A stretch of 64,000 nt of DNA from assembly GCA_964573205.1 (NCBI GenBank), contig CAZNIT010000012.1, positions 1-64,000 on the forward strand, in the 5' to 3' direction. The stretch comes from QNZT01 sp964573205 (lineage in GTDB: Bacteria > Campylobacterota > Campylobacteria > Campylobacterales > QNZT01). Positions 24,915-33,465 of the stretch are shown in pieces; the first letter of the stretch is position 1, and each line of letters begins with the position of its first letter. Under the pieces are notes generated by a model, which made no database searches, was not told the origin of the DNA, and saw only the letters and a list, made by a program, of their open reading frames with translations. A program made the translations under genes and the position numbers.

Positions 24915-26252
24915 ATGTCTAGGAGAATATTTAAAAGTGCGACTTTTTTCATCTTTACGATTTTAGTAGTCGGATGCGGTGGTGGTGGAGGTAGTGACGA
25001 TAACTCCGGTGTTCCTTCGGGTAATAATAATTCCACTATATCATCCTTTAGTGTAAATGCCGGAGATGATAAAAATATCTCTATCAATCAACCTGTAACG
25101 TTAACCGCCGTTACGACCGGTGTCACCTCGCCTCTAACTTTCGTTTGGAAAGAGGGAACGACCACCCTCGCAACCGGTAAAACATTTACTAAAAACAATT
25201 TTACGATCGGTGAACACATTATAACCGTAATTGCAACGGACGATAAACAAAAAAGCGCTACCGATACGGTAGTGATTAAAGTTTACGGTTATCGCACTTC
25301 CGTTAAAAATTACGATACAAACGGAGACGGCACTATCGATAGTAGAGAAACGATAAAATACGATATAAACGGAAATATTGTCTCTCTCGAACTTGATAGA
25401 GACAACGACTCAAAAGTTGATTACCGGGAAAGTTATAAATATAATTCGAACTCGAAATTAATCGAAAAAATTTATGACGAAGGAGCGGACGGACAAATTG
25501 ATGGTAAAGAGATATATACGTACGATAACAACTCGAATCTTCTTACTTTAAAGATCGATGAGAATGGTGACGGAAGCATCGATTACAAGGAGAGCTATAG
25601 TTACAATACAACCGGTAAACTTATCAAAAAAGAGTACGATAAAAACAACGATTCGGATCCGGATAGCATAGAGAGATACACTTACGACACCAACGGCAAC
25701 AAACTATCGTACATAAGCGACGAAGATGCCGACGGCATACCGGAATATCAAGAAAATTTTACATATGACGCACAAAACAATCTCGTGAAAAAAACATATG
25801 ATAGAAACGGTGACAATACGATCGACAGTACCGAAACCTATTCATACGATATGAACTCCAATCTAATAACTTACAATAACGATAAAGACAATGACGGTAC
25901 GATCGACTACAGTGAATCTTTCACATATAATACGAAAGGTAAAATTTTAACGAAGAGTTATGATATCGACGGTGACGGTGAGATCGATAGTATAGAGACA
26001 TACAGCTATGATACGAACGGATATTTGACAAGATATGGTAGTGACGATGATAATGACGGTGACTTCGATTATGAGGAGGTATATACCCACGATAAAAACG
26101 GTCATATACTTACAAAAAGTTATATCGCTAACGGTAAACTAAGCAGAAAAGAGATTTATACTTACGACAATCAGGGAAATAAAGTCTCTATGCAGATCGA
26201 TGAAGACGGTGATGGACAAATCGATTATAAAGAGACTTTCTCATATAACTAA
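24915..26252 (+). CDS. Lipoprotein with PKD/Ig-like domain and twelve EF-hand-like repeats
   Basis: The 445-residue protein has a lipoprotein signal (lipobox LVVGC, Cys21) followed by a Gly/Ser/Asn linker. Residues about 46-124 look like a PKD/Ig-like beta domain. From Asp134 to the end there are twelve 27-residue units, each starting with an EF-hand-like loop such as DTNGDGTIDSRE and continuing with a YD-repeat-like strand (YTYDxNGN). Unit 11 is degenerate and 2 residues shorter. It should be an outer-membrane, Ca2+-responsive surface or periplasmic protein; function is not known. A GGGGG ribosome site precedes the ATG and a terminator follows. It neighbours the orphan GspD. Confidence 0.8.
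   Translation: MSRRIFKSATFFIFTILVVGCGGGGGSDDNSGVPSGNNNSTISSFSVNAGDDKNISINQPVTLTAVTTGVTSPLTFVWKEGTTTLATGKTFTKNNFTIGEHIITVIATDDKQKSATDTVVIKVYGYRTSVKNYDTNGDGTIDSRETIKYDINGNIVSLELDRDNDSKVDYRESYKYNSNSKLIEKIYDEGADGQIDGKEIYTYDNNSNLLTLKIDENGDGSIDYKESYSYNTTGKLIKKEYDKNNDSDPDSIERYTYDTNGNKLSYISDEDADGIPEYQENFTYDAQNNLVKKTYDRNGDNTIDSTETYSYDMNSNLITYNNDKDNDGTIDYSESFTYNTKGKILTKSYDIDGDGEIDSIETYSYDTNGYLTRYGSDDDNDGDFDYEEVYTHDKNGHILTKSYIANGKLSRKEIYTYDNQGNKVSMQIDEDGDGQIDYKETFSYN
25314..26249 (+). repeat. Twelve tandem 81-bp units (27 residues), 162-bp dimer organisation
   Basis: Ten complete 27-residue units, a shortened 25-residue unit and a final 17-residue part fill the last 312 residues. Odd units have Ser (or Gly) and even units Tyr after the loop Asp (for example DSRE then DYRE), and even units are preceded by a different tripeptide. 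The repeat therefore arose by duplication of a two-unit, 54-residue block. Calcium loop positions 1, 3, 5, 9 and 12 are mostly Asp, Asn or Glu. Confidence 0.85.
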
Positions 26253-26274
26253 CTATGTAATCATCTCTCTTTTA

Positions 26275-26307
26275 CACTAAAGAAGCTTTTTCTTCTTTAG
26301 TGTTTTT
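26275..26307 (+). terminator. Terminator after the EF-hand lipoprotein gene
   Basis: A perfect 11-bp stem (CACTAAAGAAG at 26275-26285, complement at 26292-26302) with a 6-base loop is followed by TTTTT. It lies 22 bases after the lipoprotein stop. The gspD stop codon (26297-26299, minus strand) is inside the hairpin. Confidence 0.75.
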
Positions 26308-28471
26308 GCTCAACTTTTTGTGCATATTTTTGCTCAAGCATATACAATTTTCCAAGCTCATATCTGAGTTTTGTCAAATCAGCACTCTGTTCAACGATAT
26401 AAGGTGTAAGCATCAAAAGAAGTGTAGTTTTATCATGTTGGGTTCTTTCAAACTGAAATATTTTGCCAAAAAGTGGAATATTGCTTATAATCGGTATTCC
26501 GGATTTATTTTTACTCTCTTTATCTCGAACGAGCCCTCCGACTATAATAGTTTCACCGTTTTTTACGATCGCCGAAGTTTTTACTACACGCTTCGTAGTC
26601 TTTGGAAGACCGACCATACTGCCGGGAAGTATATCTTCTGAAGATATCTCGACTCCGAGAGAAACTTTACTATCGGCGGAAATTCTAGGTTTTATTTTCA
26701 AGGTAAGTCCTATATCTTCTCTATTATATATATTTCTATTTATATCGGTCGTAGTCGAACCTACGCTACTTTGAGAAACAACGGAAATCGTTTTACCGAC
26801 ATAGATTGAGGACTCTTCGTTATTGATACACAATATCGAAGGCTCGGAGATTATATTCGCCGCATTTTTTTCACTTAAAAGTGAAACGGCCGCACCAAGA
26901 GCTAGAATCTTTTTTACATTAGGAATTTCCAAGTTTATACTGTTGGCAAGATTCAAAGCCGCTCCGGCATCATCAAGTCCCATTTTGTTACTAAGAGCGT
27001 ACAACCCGGAACTATCCGAAACTCCACCGATAATTCCGTACTGCATTCCGATTTCGGATGCTTTGTCGTTATTTATTTCGAGAATTCTGGCTTTAACATA
27101 AACTTGTTTTCTTTCGACATCGAGTTTTTCTATTATGCTCTTTAAAACCGTTCTCTCTTTTTTAGTACCAAAAACCATTATCGCGTTCAACTGCTTATCG
27201 AAAGTGATATTTGGACCTTCATCCTTTTTTACGATATTGCTATTGTTCGGCATCTCTCTTTTTTGAGGCTGACGTTTATCCGATTTTGTAAGCTTAGTAT
27301 TAGTTCGACCGCCGTTTTGAGAAGATGAAATATTTTCTATATTTTTATTGAAACCTTTATTCGATATCAAATTTTCAAGAATCTTGGATACCGACTCGGC
27401 ATCGGCGTTTTTGATATAAACAAGCTCTATATCTTTCTCTTTTTGATCGCTACCCATATCCAATTTTTTTATATACGGAAGAATTTTGTATATATCGTTT
27501 CTATCTCCTACCAATGCGACGGAATTTGAGTTTTCGTTTTTTACCAACTGTATCTGTTGATTTCTGGATTGCTTTCTGAAAAAAGAGCTTATCATCTTTT
27601 TTATTTCGGGATAAGCTGATTTTATATCGGTATTTTTAAAAGTGATATATTTGACGGTAGTGGTTGTATCTTTCCCTAAGACTTTTATTATTTTCTGTAT
27701 CGATTCTATATTTTTAGGATAGTCTGTCACAATAATCGCGTTGTTACTGTTTGCCGTACTGATTTTACCGTATTTACTAATAAGAGCCTTAGCCTGTTTT
27801 AAGATATCTATCGGTTTGACATTTTTGCAGGAAAGCACGGCGGTTTGCATTTGATCCAATTCACTTTCACCGACCATCGGCGGTGCGTTTCTAATCGAAT
27901 CACTACTTTTTACGATTTTTAGATAACCGTTACCGCTATCGCTTAGTGCGTAACCGTTATTTAACAAAGTTTGATTAAGCATAGGCAAAAGCTGAGCTTC
28001 TTTAATAGGTTTAGTACTTACAAAATCCACTTTACCCTCTATTTTCTTCGGTATAAGTATATTTTTATTTGTAGCTTTTGCCACGAGGGTTATAAAATCT
28101 TTTAAAGAAAGATTTTTAAAATTTATCTCCACCGTTTTTTCCGCGGAACCCGATGTCTTGCTTTTTTGTTTTAACATATATGCATCCGGATAAATCTTTC
28201 TGGCTTGATTTAAAATTTTTTTTGCCTCTTGCCAACTTTTTATACCGGTAATTGCAAGTCTGTATTTCCATACGGTATGCGATGAAGGAACGACGCGAAT
28301 CGAATTCTCTTTTGAAAGTAGATTGGAAACTTTGCGTTTGAGATGGTTTTTCTCTTTATAAAGAGCATTCTGATCTTTAGCGGACATAACGATAACCTGT
28401 ATATCGGCATTTAGATATACTAAAAACATACTTGCAAGAAAAATCATTCTAAAAATTTTCATCATATTCAT
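26297..28471 (-). CDS. gspD: Type II secretion secretin GspD
   Basis: The 724-residue protein has a signal peptide, an N0-like domain, several N1/N2-type ring domains (VDFVSTKPIKEAQLLPMLNQ; VKYITFKNTDIKSAYPEIKK; IELVYIKNADAESVSKIL), and a C-terminal secretin domain ending with the family signature SGIPIISNIPLFGKIF. It would form the outer-membrane ring of a type II secretion system or a related pilus machine. No other gsp or pil genes lie within the window, so the rest is elsewhere. Three early Met codons exist (MNMMKIF); Met3 or Met4 fits the AGAGG spacing better. It is flanked by two repeat-rich exported proteins that may be its cargo (inference). Confidence 0.88.
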   Translation of the reverse strand: MNMMKIFRMIFLASMFLVYLNADIQVIVMSAKDQNALYKEKNHLKRKVSNLLSKENSIRVVPSSHTVWKYRLAITGIKSWQEAKKILNQARKIYPDAYMLKQKSKTSGSAEKTVEINFKNLSLKDFITLVAKATNKNILIPKKIEGKVDFVSTKPIKEAQLLPMLNQTLLNNGYALSDSGNGYLKIVKSSDSIRNAPPMVGESELDQMQTAVLSCKNVKPIDILKQAKALISKYGKISTANSNNAIIVTDYPKNIESIQKIIKVLGKDTTTTVKYITFKNTDIKSAYPEIKKMISSFFRKQSRNQQIQLVKNENSNSVALVGDRNDIYKILPYIKKLDMGSDQKEKDIELVYIKNADAESVSKILENLISNKGFNKNIENISSSQNGGRTNTKLTKSDKRQPQKREMPNNSNIVKKDEGPNITFDKQLNAIMVFGTKKERTVLKSIIEKLDVERKQVYVKARILEINNDKASEIGMQYGIIGGVSDSSGLYALSNKMGLDDAGAALNLANSINLEIPNVKKILALGAAVSLLSEKNAANIISEPSILCINNEESSIYVGKTISVVSQSSVGSTTTDINRNIYNREDIGLTLKIKPRISADSKVSLGVEISSEDILPGSMVGLPKTTKRVVKTSAIVKNGETIIVGGLVRDKESKNKSGIPIISNIPLFGKIFQFERTQHDKTTLLLMLTPYIVEQSADLTKLRYELGKLYMLEQKYAQKVEQKH

Positions 28472-28851
28472 TACCTCTGATTCTATATCGCCAAAAAACT
28501 AAAATATTGTAGTTTTTAAGAAAAAAAGTTTTTTTACTTATTGAAATAAACAAATTATGTAATTAAGACAAATATCAGAATTTTAGATATTTTTCAAGAA
28601 AAATAAATATATTTAATTTATTCTTTAATAAAATTGGAAAGATATAGATATTCGAATTATAATTTTACTACCTATATATGACGGTCATATTTTAATATTA
28701 AAGTAAAGTTATAACTACATTTTTACTTCTTTAAACAAGTATGCTTTTTGTAAAATAATTTGGGTGTTAACACGGAAGTAGTAGGTTTAAGTTGGCGAGA
28801 CGATAAGTTCGTCTTATATAGATAAACTCATAATATAAAGGAGATATTATT
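28472..28851. other. AT-rich divergent intergenic region between gspD and the Cys/His-rich gene
   Basis: About 380 bases without a convincing gene. On the plus strand TAAAAT (about 28751) may be the -10 of the Cys/His-rich protein gene. The palindrome GTGTTAACAC (28764-28773) and a small hairpin (GACGA-TAAGT-TCGTC, around 28798-28812) lie in the roughly 90-base leader. AAAGGAG precedes the ATG. No known riboswitch consensus was recognised. Confidence 0.5.
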
Positions 28852-30219
28852 ATGTTTTCAACAAGAGGTATATTGACTTCTGTATTTTTTGCAGTTGCGT
28901 TGATGCTCTTGCCCGAATCCCTCTTCGCAAGAGGACATCACGGAGGAGGACATCATGGAAGCTGGAGCGGTAGTCATTACTCCGGCTGCTCGGGTGTGGG
29001 GCACTGTACTACGCATAGTAAAGGACATTGCGGTAAACATCATAGAGTGACAAGAAGCTGTCGTTCAAGCTACGGCTCAAGTTGTGGAGGTGTGGGTCGC
29101 TGCACTACGCACGGTAAAGGACATTGCGGTACGCATCATAGAGTGACAAGATGCTGTCGTACAAATTCCGGCTCAAGTTGTGGAGGTAAAGGACATTGTG
29201 GTAAACACGGTAAAGGACATTGCGGTAAACATCACAGAACGGGAAGATGGTGTACACCAACGAAGCCACCTGTAAAGGTTACCGGAGATGTCCAAGGCGT
29301 CGTATTTATGGACGAAAACAACAATGGAACTTTTGAAAACGGTGAAGGGATAGAGGATGTCAGGGTAATACTTTATGACTCTAACGGAAATACTCATACG
29401 GACTATACCGATAGTGACGGTAACTACTATTTCGACAATATCCCAAAAGGTGATGCGACCGTTAAAATAGACGAGTCAACTCTTCCTGATAATTCAGGTC
29501 AAAGTGTAGGCGAAAATCCGAGTGATCTGTATGTAGAAGCGGATGAAGAAAATCATGCTGGTTACGACGGATATGAAACTGTAGCTACACCATCAACAGG
29601 GGATGTTACAGGCGAAGTATTTATCGATAAAAACGCAAACGGTACGATCCAAGACGGAGAAGGAGCCCAAGGCGTAAGAGTCATCTTATACGATAGTAAC
29701 GGAAATAGACATACGACACGAACGGATAGTTACGGAAGTTACTATTTCAGCGATATTCCAAGCGGCGACGCTACCGTTAAAATAGATGAATCGACTCTCC
29801 CGGACAATTCGGGACAAATTACCGGCGACAATCCTAGCGGAGTATATGTTGAATCAAACGAAGTGAATCATGCAGGCTATGACGGATATGCAAGCCCGTC
29901 GTCAGATGATGGTGTCGGAAACGTAATCGGTGTGGTATTTATCGATAAAAACGGTAACGGCACGATCCAAGACGGTGAAGGTGTGGCATATGTCAAAGTT
30001 AAACTAACCGATAAAAACGGTAACGAAATGATAACCCAAACGGATAAATACGGTGAATATTATTTCTATGATGTACCATCCGGTGACAGCACCGTTGAAG
30101 TTTTAGAGTCAACTCTGCCTATGAATGCCCAACAGACGGTTGGTGAAAATCCAAGTTCGGTATATATAACGCCTAACGAAGAAAATCATGCCGGTTATGA
30201 CGGATACGTATGTGACTAA
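28852..30219 (+). CDS. Secreted Cys/His-rich repeat protein with three SdrD B-like domains
   Basis: The 455-residue protein has a signal peptide (cleavage probably after FA, residue 26-27), a His-rich stretch, then three 32-residue Cys/His repeats (44-139) with cysteine spacing C-x5-C-x7-C-x9-C and abundant GHCGKHH motifs. Three SdrD B-like domains follow (145-249, 250-355, 356-455), each with a Ca-loop-like start such as DENNNGTFENGEG, the YDSNGN core and the ending ENHAGYDGY. It ends in VCD, an unpaired Cys. No membrane anchor or sorting motif is visible, so it may be released. A metal-binding or redox role for the Cys/His repeats is inference. It has its own terminator. Confidence 0.75.
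   Translation: MFSTRGILTSVFFAVALMLLPESLFARGHHGGGHHGSWSGSHYSGCSGVGHCTTHSKGHCGKHHRVTRSCRSSYGSSCGGVGRCTTHGKGHCGTHHRVTRCCRTNSGSSCGGKGHCGKHGKGHCGKHHRTGRWCTPTKPPVKVTGDVQGVVFMDENNNGTFENGEGIEDVRVILYDSNGNTHTDYTDSDGNYYFDNIPKGDATVKIDESTLPDNSGQSVGENPSDLYVEADEENHAGYDGYETVATPSTGDVTGEVFIDKNANGTIQDGEGAQGVRVILYDSNGNRHTTRTDSYGSYYFSDIPSGDATVKIDESTLPDNSGQITGDNPSGVYVESNEVNHAGYDGYASPSSDDGVGNVIGVVFIDKNGNGTIQDGEGVAYVKVKLTDKNGNEMITQTDKYGEYYFYDVPSGDSTVEVLESTLPMNAQQTVGENPSSVYITPNEENHAGYDGYVCD
28981..29268 (+). repeat. Three tandem 96-bp units encoding Cys/His repeats
   Basis: Residues 44-75, 76-107 and 108-139 are 32-residue repeats. Each has four cysteines at identical spacing, a central GKGHCG(K/T)HH core and Arg-rich second half. 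The middle unit carries an extra Cys (Cys101). The third starts to diverge at its end into a Pro-rich linker. Confidence 0.9.
29284..30216 (+). repeat. Three tandem SdrD B-like domains of 105, 106 and 100 residues
   Basis: The three units begin GDVQGVVF, GDVTGEVF and GNVIGVVF and share the DESTLP(D/M)N and NHAGYDGY segments. Units 1 and 2 are closest, unit 3 has diverged in the centre. Such domains are Ca2+-stabilised beta sandwiches in Gram-positive adhesins. Confidence 0.85.
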
Positions 30220-30227
30220 ATAATTTA

Positions 30228-30264
30228 CCGAAGCATAGAGTTCTTCTATGCTTTGGATTTTTTT
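30228..30264 (+). terminator. Terminator after the Cys/His-rich gene
   Basis: A stem of AAGCATAG (30231-30238) and CTATGCTT (30246-30253), extended outward by three pairs, is followed by ATTTTTTT. It reads 8 bases after the plus-strand stop and covers the stop codon of the convergent NIT-domain gene. Confidence 0.7.
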
Positions 30265-31931
30265 AAATTTAAAGATATGGAAAAAAGCGTACCCTTAAGG
30301 TCGCTTCGTTCTATTTGAAGATTTCCACCGAGAAAAGAGATGAGCTTCGCACCCCTATGAAGATCGAGTCTATTTGTATTGTTTTTGTATGAATCCGTAA
30401 GTTTGTTGCTATAGCCGGATGCTTCTTGTAATAGCTCTCTTCTTAATTTATCGTTTATATGTTTTCCGGAATTTTCTATAACGAAACTTACAATCGTCAC
30501 ACTCTCTTTTTGAGCGATACTCTCGATTTTTAAAATCACTTCGCCTTTTGAAGAAGTGTTCTCAAAAGAGTGCTCAAGAAATAGAGTGATAATCTCTCTT
30601 ATCTTGTCTATATCTCCGATGCAGTTATGTGATATAGCAGGATCAATGTAATAATTGAAATCGATATGTTTTTTAGATGTCCGATTTACGAAATATTTAA
30701 TAATGGATTTAAACTCTTCTATGGGATGAAACACTCTGTTTTCAAGAGTTAATTCATAGTCCTCTTTATCTTCGAAATTCTCCGGCTCCTTCTCCTCCAA
30801 CTCATAAGACAAAGCGTTGCGCTTATTCATATTCGTCAAAGGCAGATCATCCCATAACAGATCTTCAATCTTTCTGTTTTTTTTCTCTTGGGAAGAAGTG
30901 TCATTTTTCATTTTTAAATGTTTTATCTCGATATCCGGATTCATCTTCGGTCTTTTTTTCTCTTTTAACAAAGGAACGATGAATCCGCCTACAATAAATA
31001 AACCGACGGCTATCATTAGATTTATAATCATCTCCAACGACGATAGGTCTTGATGATTTTTTCTCTTGAGATAATTCTCCACGATCTCATTAGCGGTTTC
31101 AATCCGTTTTATATTTTCATGCATCTTTTGCGACCATTCGTTCGCACTTATAGAAAAGTTACCGCTTGCAGCGCCTTTTAGGACCTGCACTCTAAGTCTT
31201 TGCATATGAGCTTTTAAAATCTCGGGTTGCAACTGCCGGTGCAACATAGAACTCATATCCGAATTCGAGGGTATAGTTACATTGGCAAATCGTTGTTTTT
31301 GCAATATACTCTCCCAAAGTACCATATCCGGCATCGAAACTTTTTTTGCTTGACTTAGCAAAACGAGTATAAAACTTTGTTCCATATTTAAAATATCTCT
31401 ATAATTTATCAACTGCTCATTTACTCGCAAATACTTTTTTAATGAAGGTAACGCCGACGAAAGAGAGACGGATAATTTTTTGATATTCTCCAAGCACTTT
31501 TGCAAAATCTCATTTTGATAATACTTGAAAAATATATCCTCATATTCACTATTTATGACATCGACTCTTGATCTTACATATTGAAGATCGCTTTTAATTT
31601 TCTTTATATCCAAACTAAATAGAGAATTTTTCAAACTTAAAGAATCGATCTTGGATAAAATTTCATCACTATCTTCTCGTATGCTTTTAAGTCCGTTAAA
31701 ATCCATTTTACCGTCATATCCAAGATACAACGCGCTTAAAAGTCTCTCTTGCTCGATTTTTCGCATTAAAAGATTTAATATTTCAATAGTCGATATATAT
31801 TGATCGCTGTTTTTCGCAATTTGAAAATATGTATAATTTTGATAAGCTTTATATATAAATAATCCTCCGAAAAAAAGCGTTAGCGCCAAAAAAATTATAA
31901 CGATGATCTTCTTTATAAAATAACCCATCAT
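30246..31931 (-). CDS. Membrane protein with NIT sensor domain and degenerate histidine-kinase ATPase domain
   Basis: The 561-residue protein has two membrane helices (about 6-27 and 301-322) around a periplasmic all-helical domain. QERLLSALYLGYDG (61-74) and SANEWSQKMHENI fit the nitrate/nitrite-sensing NIT family. The cytoplasmic part carries a HATPase_c-like C-terminus (about 395-558). Its N-box is altered (LFLEHSFENTS, with His454 at the conserved Asn), the DTG of the G1 box is NSG (487-489), and no phospho-acceptor HisKA is visible. It is therefore probably a pseudokinase or a signalling scaffold. It is the last gene of the operon with three PilJ-type proteins, and starts directly after the previous stop. 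Confidence 0.7.
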   Translation of the reverse strand: MMGYFIKKIIVIIFLALTLFFGGLFIYKAYQNYTYFQIAKNSDQYISTIEILNLLMRKIEQERLLSALYLGYDGKMDFNGLKSIREDSDEILSKIDSLSLKNSLFSLDIKKIKSDLQYVRSRVDVINSEYEDIFFKYYQNEILQKCLENIKKLSVSLSSALPSLKKYLRVNEQLINYRDILNMEQSFILVLLSQAKKVSMPDMVLWESILQKQRFANVTIPSNSDMSSMLHRQLQPEILKAHMQRLRVQVLKGAASGNFSISANEWSQKMHENIKRIETANEIVENYLKRKNHQDLSSLEMIINLMIAVGLFIVGGFIVPLLKEKKRPKMNPDIEIKHLKMKNDTSSQEKKNRKIEDLLWDDLPLTNMNKRNALSYELEEKEPENFEDKEDYELTLENRVFHPIEEFKSIIKYFVNRTSKKHIDFNYYIDPAISHNCIGDIDKIREIITLFLEHSFENTSSKGEVILKIESIAQKESVTIVSFVIENSGKHINDKLRRELLQEASGYSNKLTDSYKNNTNRLDLHRGAKLISFLGGNLQIERSDLKGTLFSISLNLKKSKA

Positions 31932-32615
31932 CTATCCAATACTTTTTTCCATATCCAAAATCATAATGGAGAGAATATTCGGTATGAAATAGATCGGATT
32001 GGGATTTATAAAATCTTTATAAACATACCATGAGTTTAAAATAGTACCGTTGTTCTTTTTCACAATATTTTCGATTCTCTTTTTCGTCTCGTACAATAAC
32101 TTAGTATTTTCGGAAGGATCGAATTTAAGATGTACGGCCATATAGAGTTTTGAAAGTTTTACGACATAAAATTTCAAATCGCCGTTTTTCGTACGATAAC
32201 CCCTATCTTGTAAAATCGACTCCACACCTTCGACAAGCGTATCGCAATACTCGAGCATTTTAGATACATTCGATTTTGAGATCTCATCATTTAAGATATC
32301 TTTTATCTGATCTTTTCCGTACGAGAGGAAGTCAAGAATATTTTTTATATCGTCACTCTTTGTACTTTTGGCCATAAATCTTAAATCATCTTCAATCTTA
32401 TCTATATAGAATTCTATATTGTTCAAATATCTCTTCTTTTGAGGAGATTTGAAGAGATAGAGATAATCGTTAGCGATCTTTTGACTAAGATAGCGAATAT
32501 CCTCCCCTTTTGAGATAAGCTTGAGATCGTTTTGATTGAGAGCATGAAGTTGTGCAAAGCCTACGAAAACAAATAAAAAGAGTATCGACTTTAGTCTGAT
32601 TTTATAAAAACCCAT
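31932..32615 (-). CDS. Periplasmic PilJ/NarX-type helical protein, divergent P-box
   Basis: The 227-residue protein has a signal peptide (cleavage after LHA, about residue 25) and is otherwise helical with no further membrane segment. Only one PilJ-type box is recognisable and it is worn: GEDIRYLSQKIANDYLYL (37-54) against the GKQRMLSQR of its neighbours. It starts 3 bases after the previous gene ends and its stop abuts the next start, so it is part of the sensor operon. It may be a partner that lost ligand binding; I do not recognise a closer family. Confidence 0.6.
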   Translation of the reverse strand: MGFYKIRLKSILFLFVFVGFAQLHALNQNDLKLISKGEDIRYLSQKIANDYLYLFKSPQKKRYLNNIEFYIDKIEDDLRFMAKSTKSDDIKNILDFLSYGKDQIKDILNDEISKSNVSKMLEYCDTLVEGVESILQDRGYRTKNGDLKFYVVKLSKLYMAVHLKFDPSENTKLLYETKKRIENIVKKNNGTILNSWYVYKDFINPNPIYFIPNILSIMILDMEKSIG

Positions 32616-32618
32616 CTG

Positions 32619-33455
32619 CTATTGATACAAAACCACATATAGTTTCGTTATTTCATCCATTTTTTTCGTAATATTATCCGTCGTGGTAAAGACTATAAAC
32701 GGCAAACCTCCCTTTTCTATCTTAAGATAGAACTTATAAACTATTTTCCAAAGTTTATCGATTTCGTTCAGCTTTTGATTTATCGTAGCGCTATTTGAAG
32801 GATTTTTCATAAGATCGTTATGATTTTTGGCAAACAACCTTACCGCTTCTTTCATTTGATCGACAGTATTTTTATCTTTTATTCCTGATTGATAGGCTAT
32901 ATAATATTTGGCGATCCTTTGTGCCAACATCCTCTGTTTACCTGATTTTGCCACGATTTGCGACTCTTTATGTTTTACCGAACTTTTAAGCGAATCCACT
33001 ACAAACTGACTCCCCTCGAGAATAGTTTCGCTAAGATCAAGTGCCAATTGAGCGTTATCGAGATTGTACGGTTGGTTTATCAATGATTTGAACTCCTCGT
33101 AACTCATCTGTACGAATGTTAAAAGGTTTCTGATCTCAGGATCGTTTATAGAGGTATATAGACGCTTATGAGCCGCACTAAATTCCGAGAGAGAAGCTTT
33201 CAACTGTTTTTGAGCTTTACTTACGGCTACTTTATTTCCCATATAAAGATAATCTTTCGCCACTCTTTGGGAGAGCATCCTCTGTTTACCGGCCGTATCG
33301 ATCAAGTTGATTTTACCGGTTTTTACGACATAGTTGACACCGTTTACACTTTTAATCGCAATATCACCGCCGCTATTTACACCGTTCTCTTCGGCCGCTA
33401 AGAATGTAAAAAGAAGTGATACTAAAAATAGTACTTTTAAACCTGAAAATTTCAT
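32619..33455 (-). CDS. Periplasmic protein with two PilJ-type (NarX P-box-like) domains
   Basis: Starting at the ATG at 33455 (AAAGGA lies upstream; a farther in-frame ATG at 33479 would overlap the previous gene), the protein has 278 residues with a signal peptide ending near FLAAEE. Two copies of the PilJ N-terminal motif are visible, GKQRMLSQR (56-64) and GKQRMLAQR (172-180), each followed by A-K-x-Y. Spacing of 116 residues equals that in the upstream gene. In NarX/NarQ the analogous P-box binds nitrate or nitrite; PilJ_N domains belong to the same superfamily. The protein lacks a membrane anchor, so it would act in the periplasm and signal via a partner. Confidence 0.75.
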   Translation of the reverse strand: MKFSGLKVLFLVSLLFTFLAAEENGVNSGGDIAIKSVNGVNYVVKTGKINLIDTAGKQRMLSQRVAKDYLYMGNKVAVSKAQKQLKASLSEFSAAHKRLYTSINDPEIRNLLTFVQMSYEEFKSLINQPYNLDNAQLALDLSETILEGSQFVVDSLKSSVKHKESQIVAKSGKQRMLAQRIAKYYIAYQSGIKDKNTVDQMKEAVRLFAKNHNDLMKNPSNSATINQKLNEIDKLWKIVYKFYLKIEKGGLPFIVFTTTDNITKKMDEITKLYVVLYQ

Positions 33456-33465
33456 TATTGTTCCT

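Noticed and set aside
28741..28851. Leader of the Cys/His-rich gene as a c-di-GMP or other known riboswitch
   Set aside because: Only small hairpins and a palindrome are present; no match to a recognised consensus.
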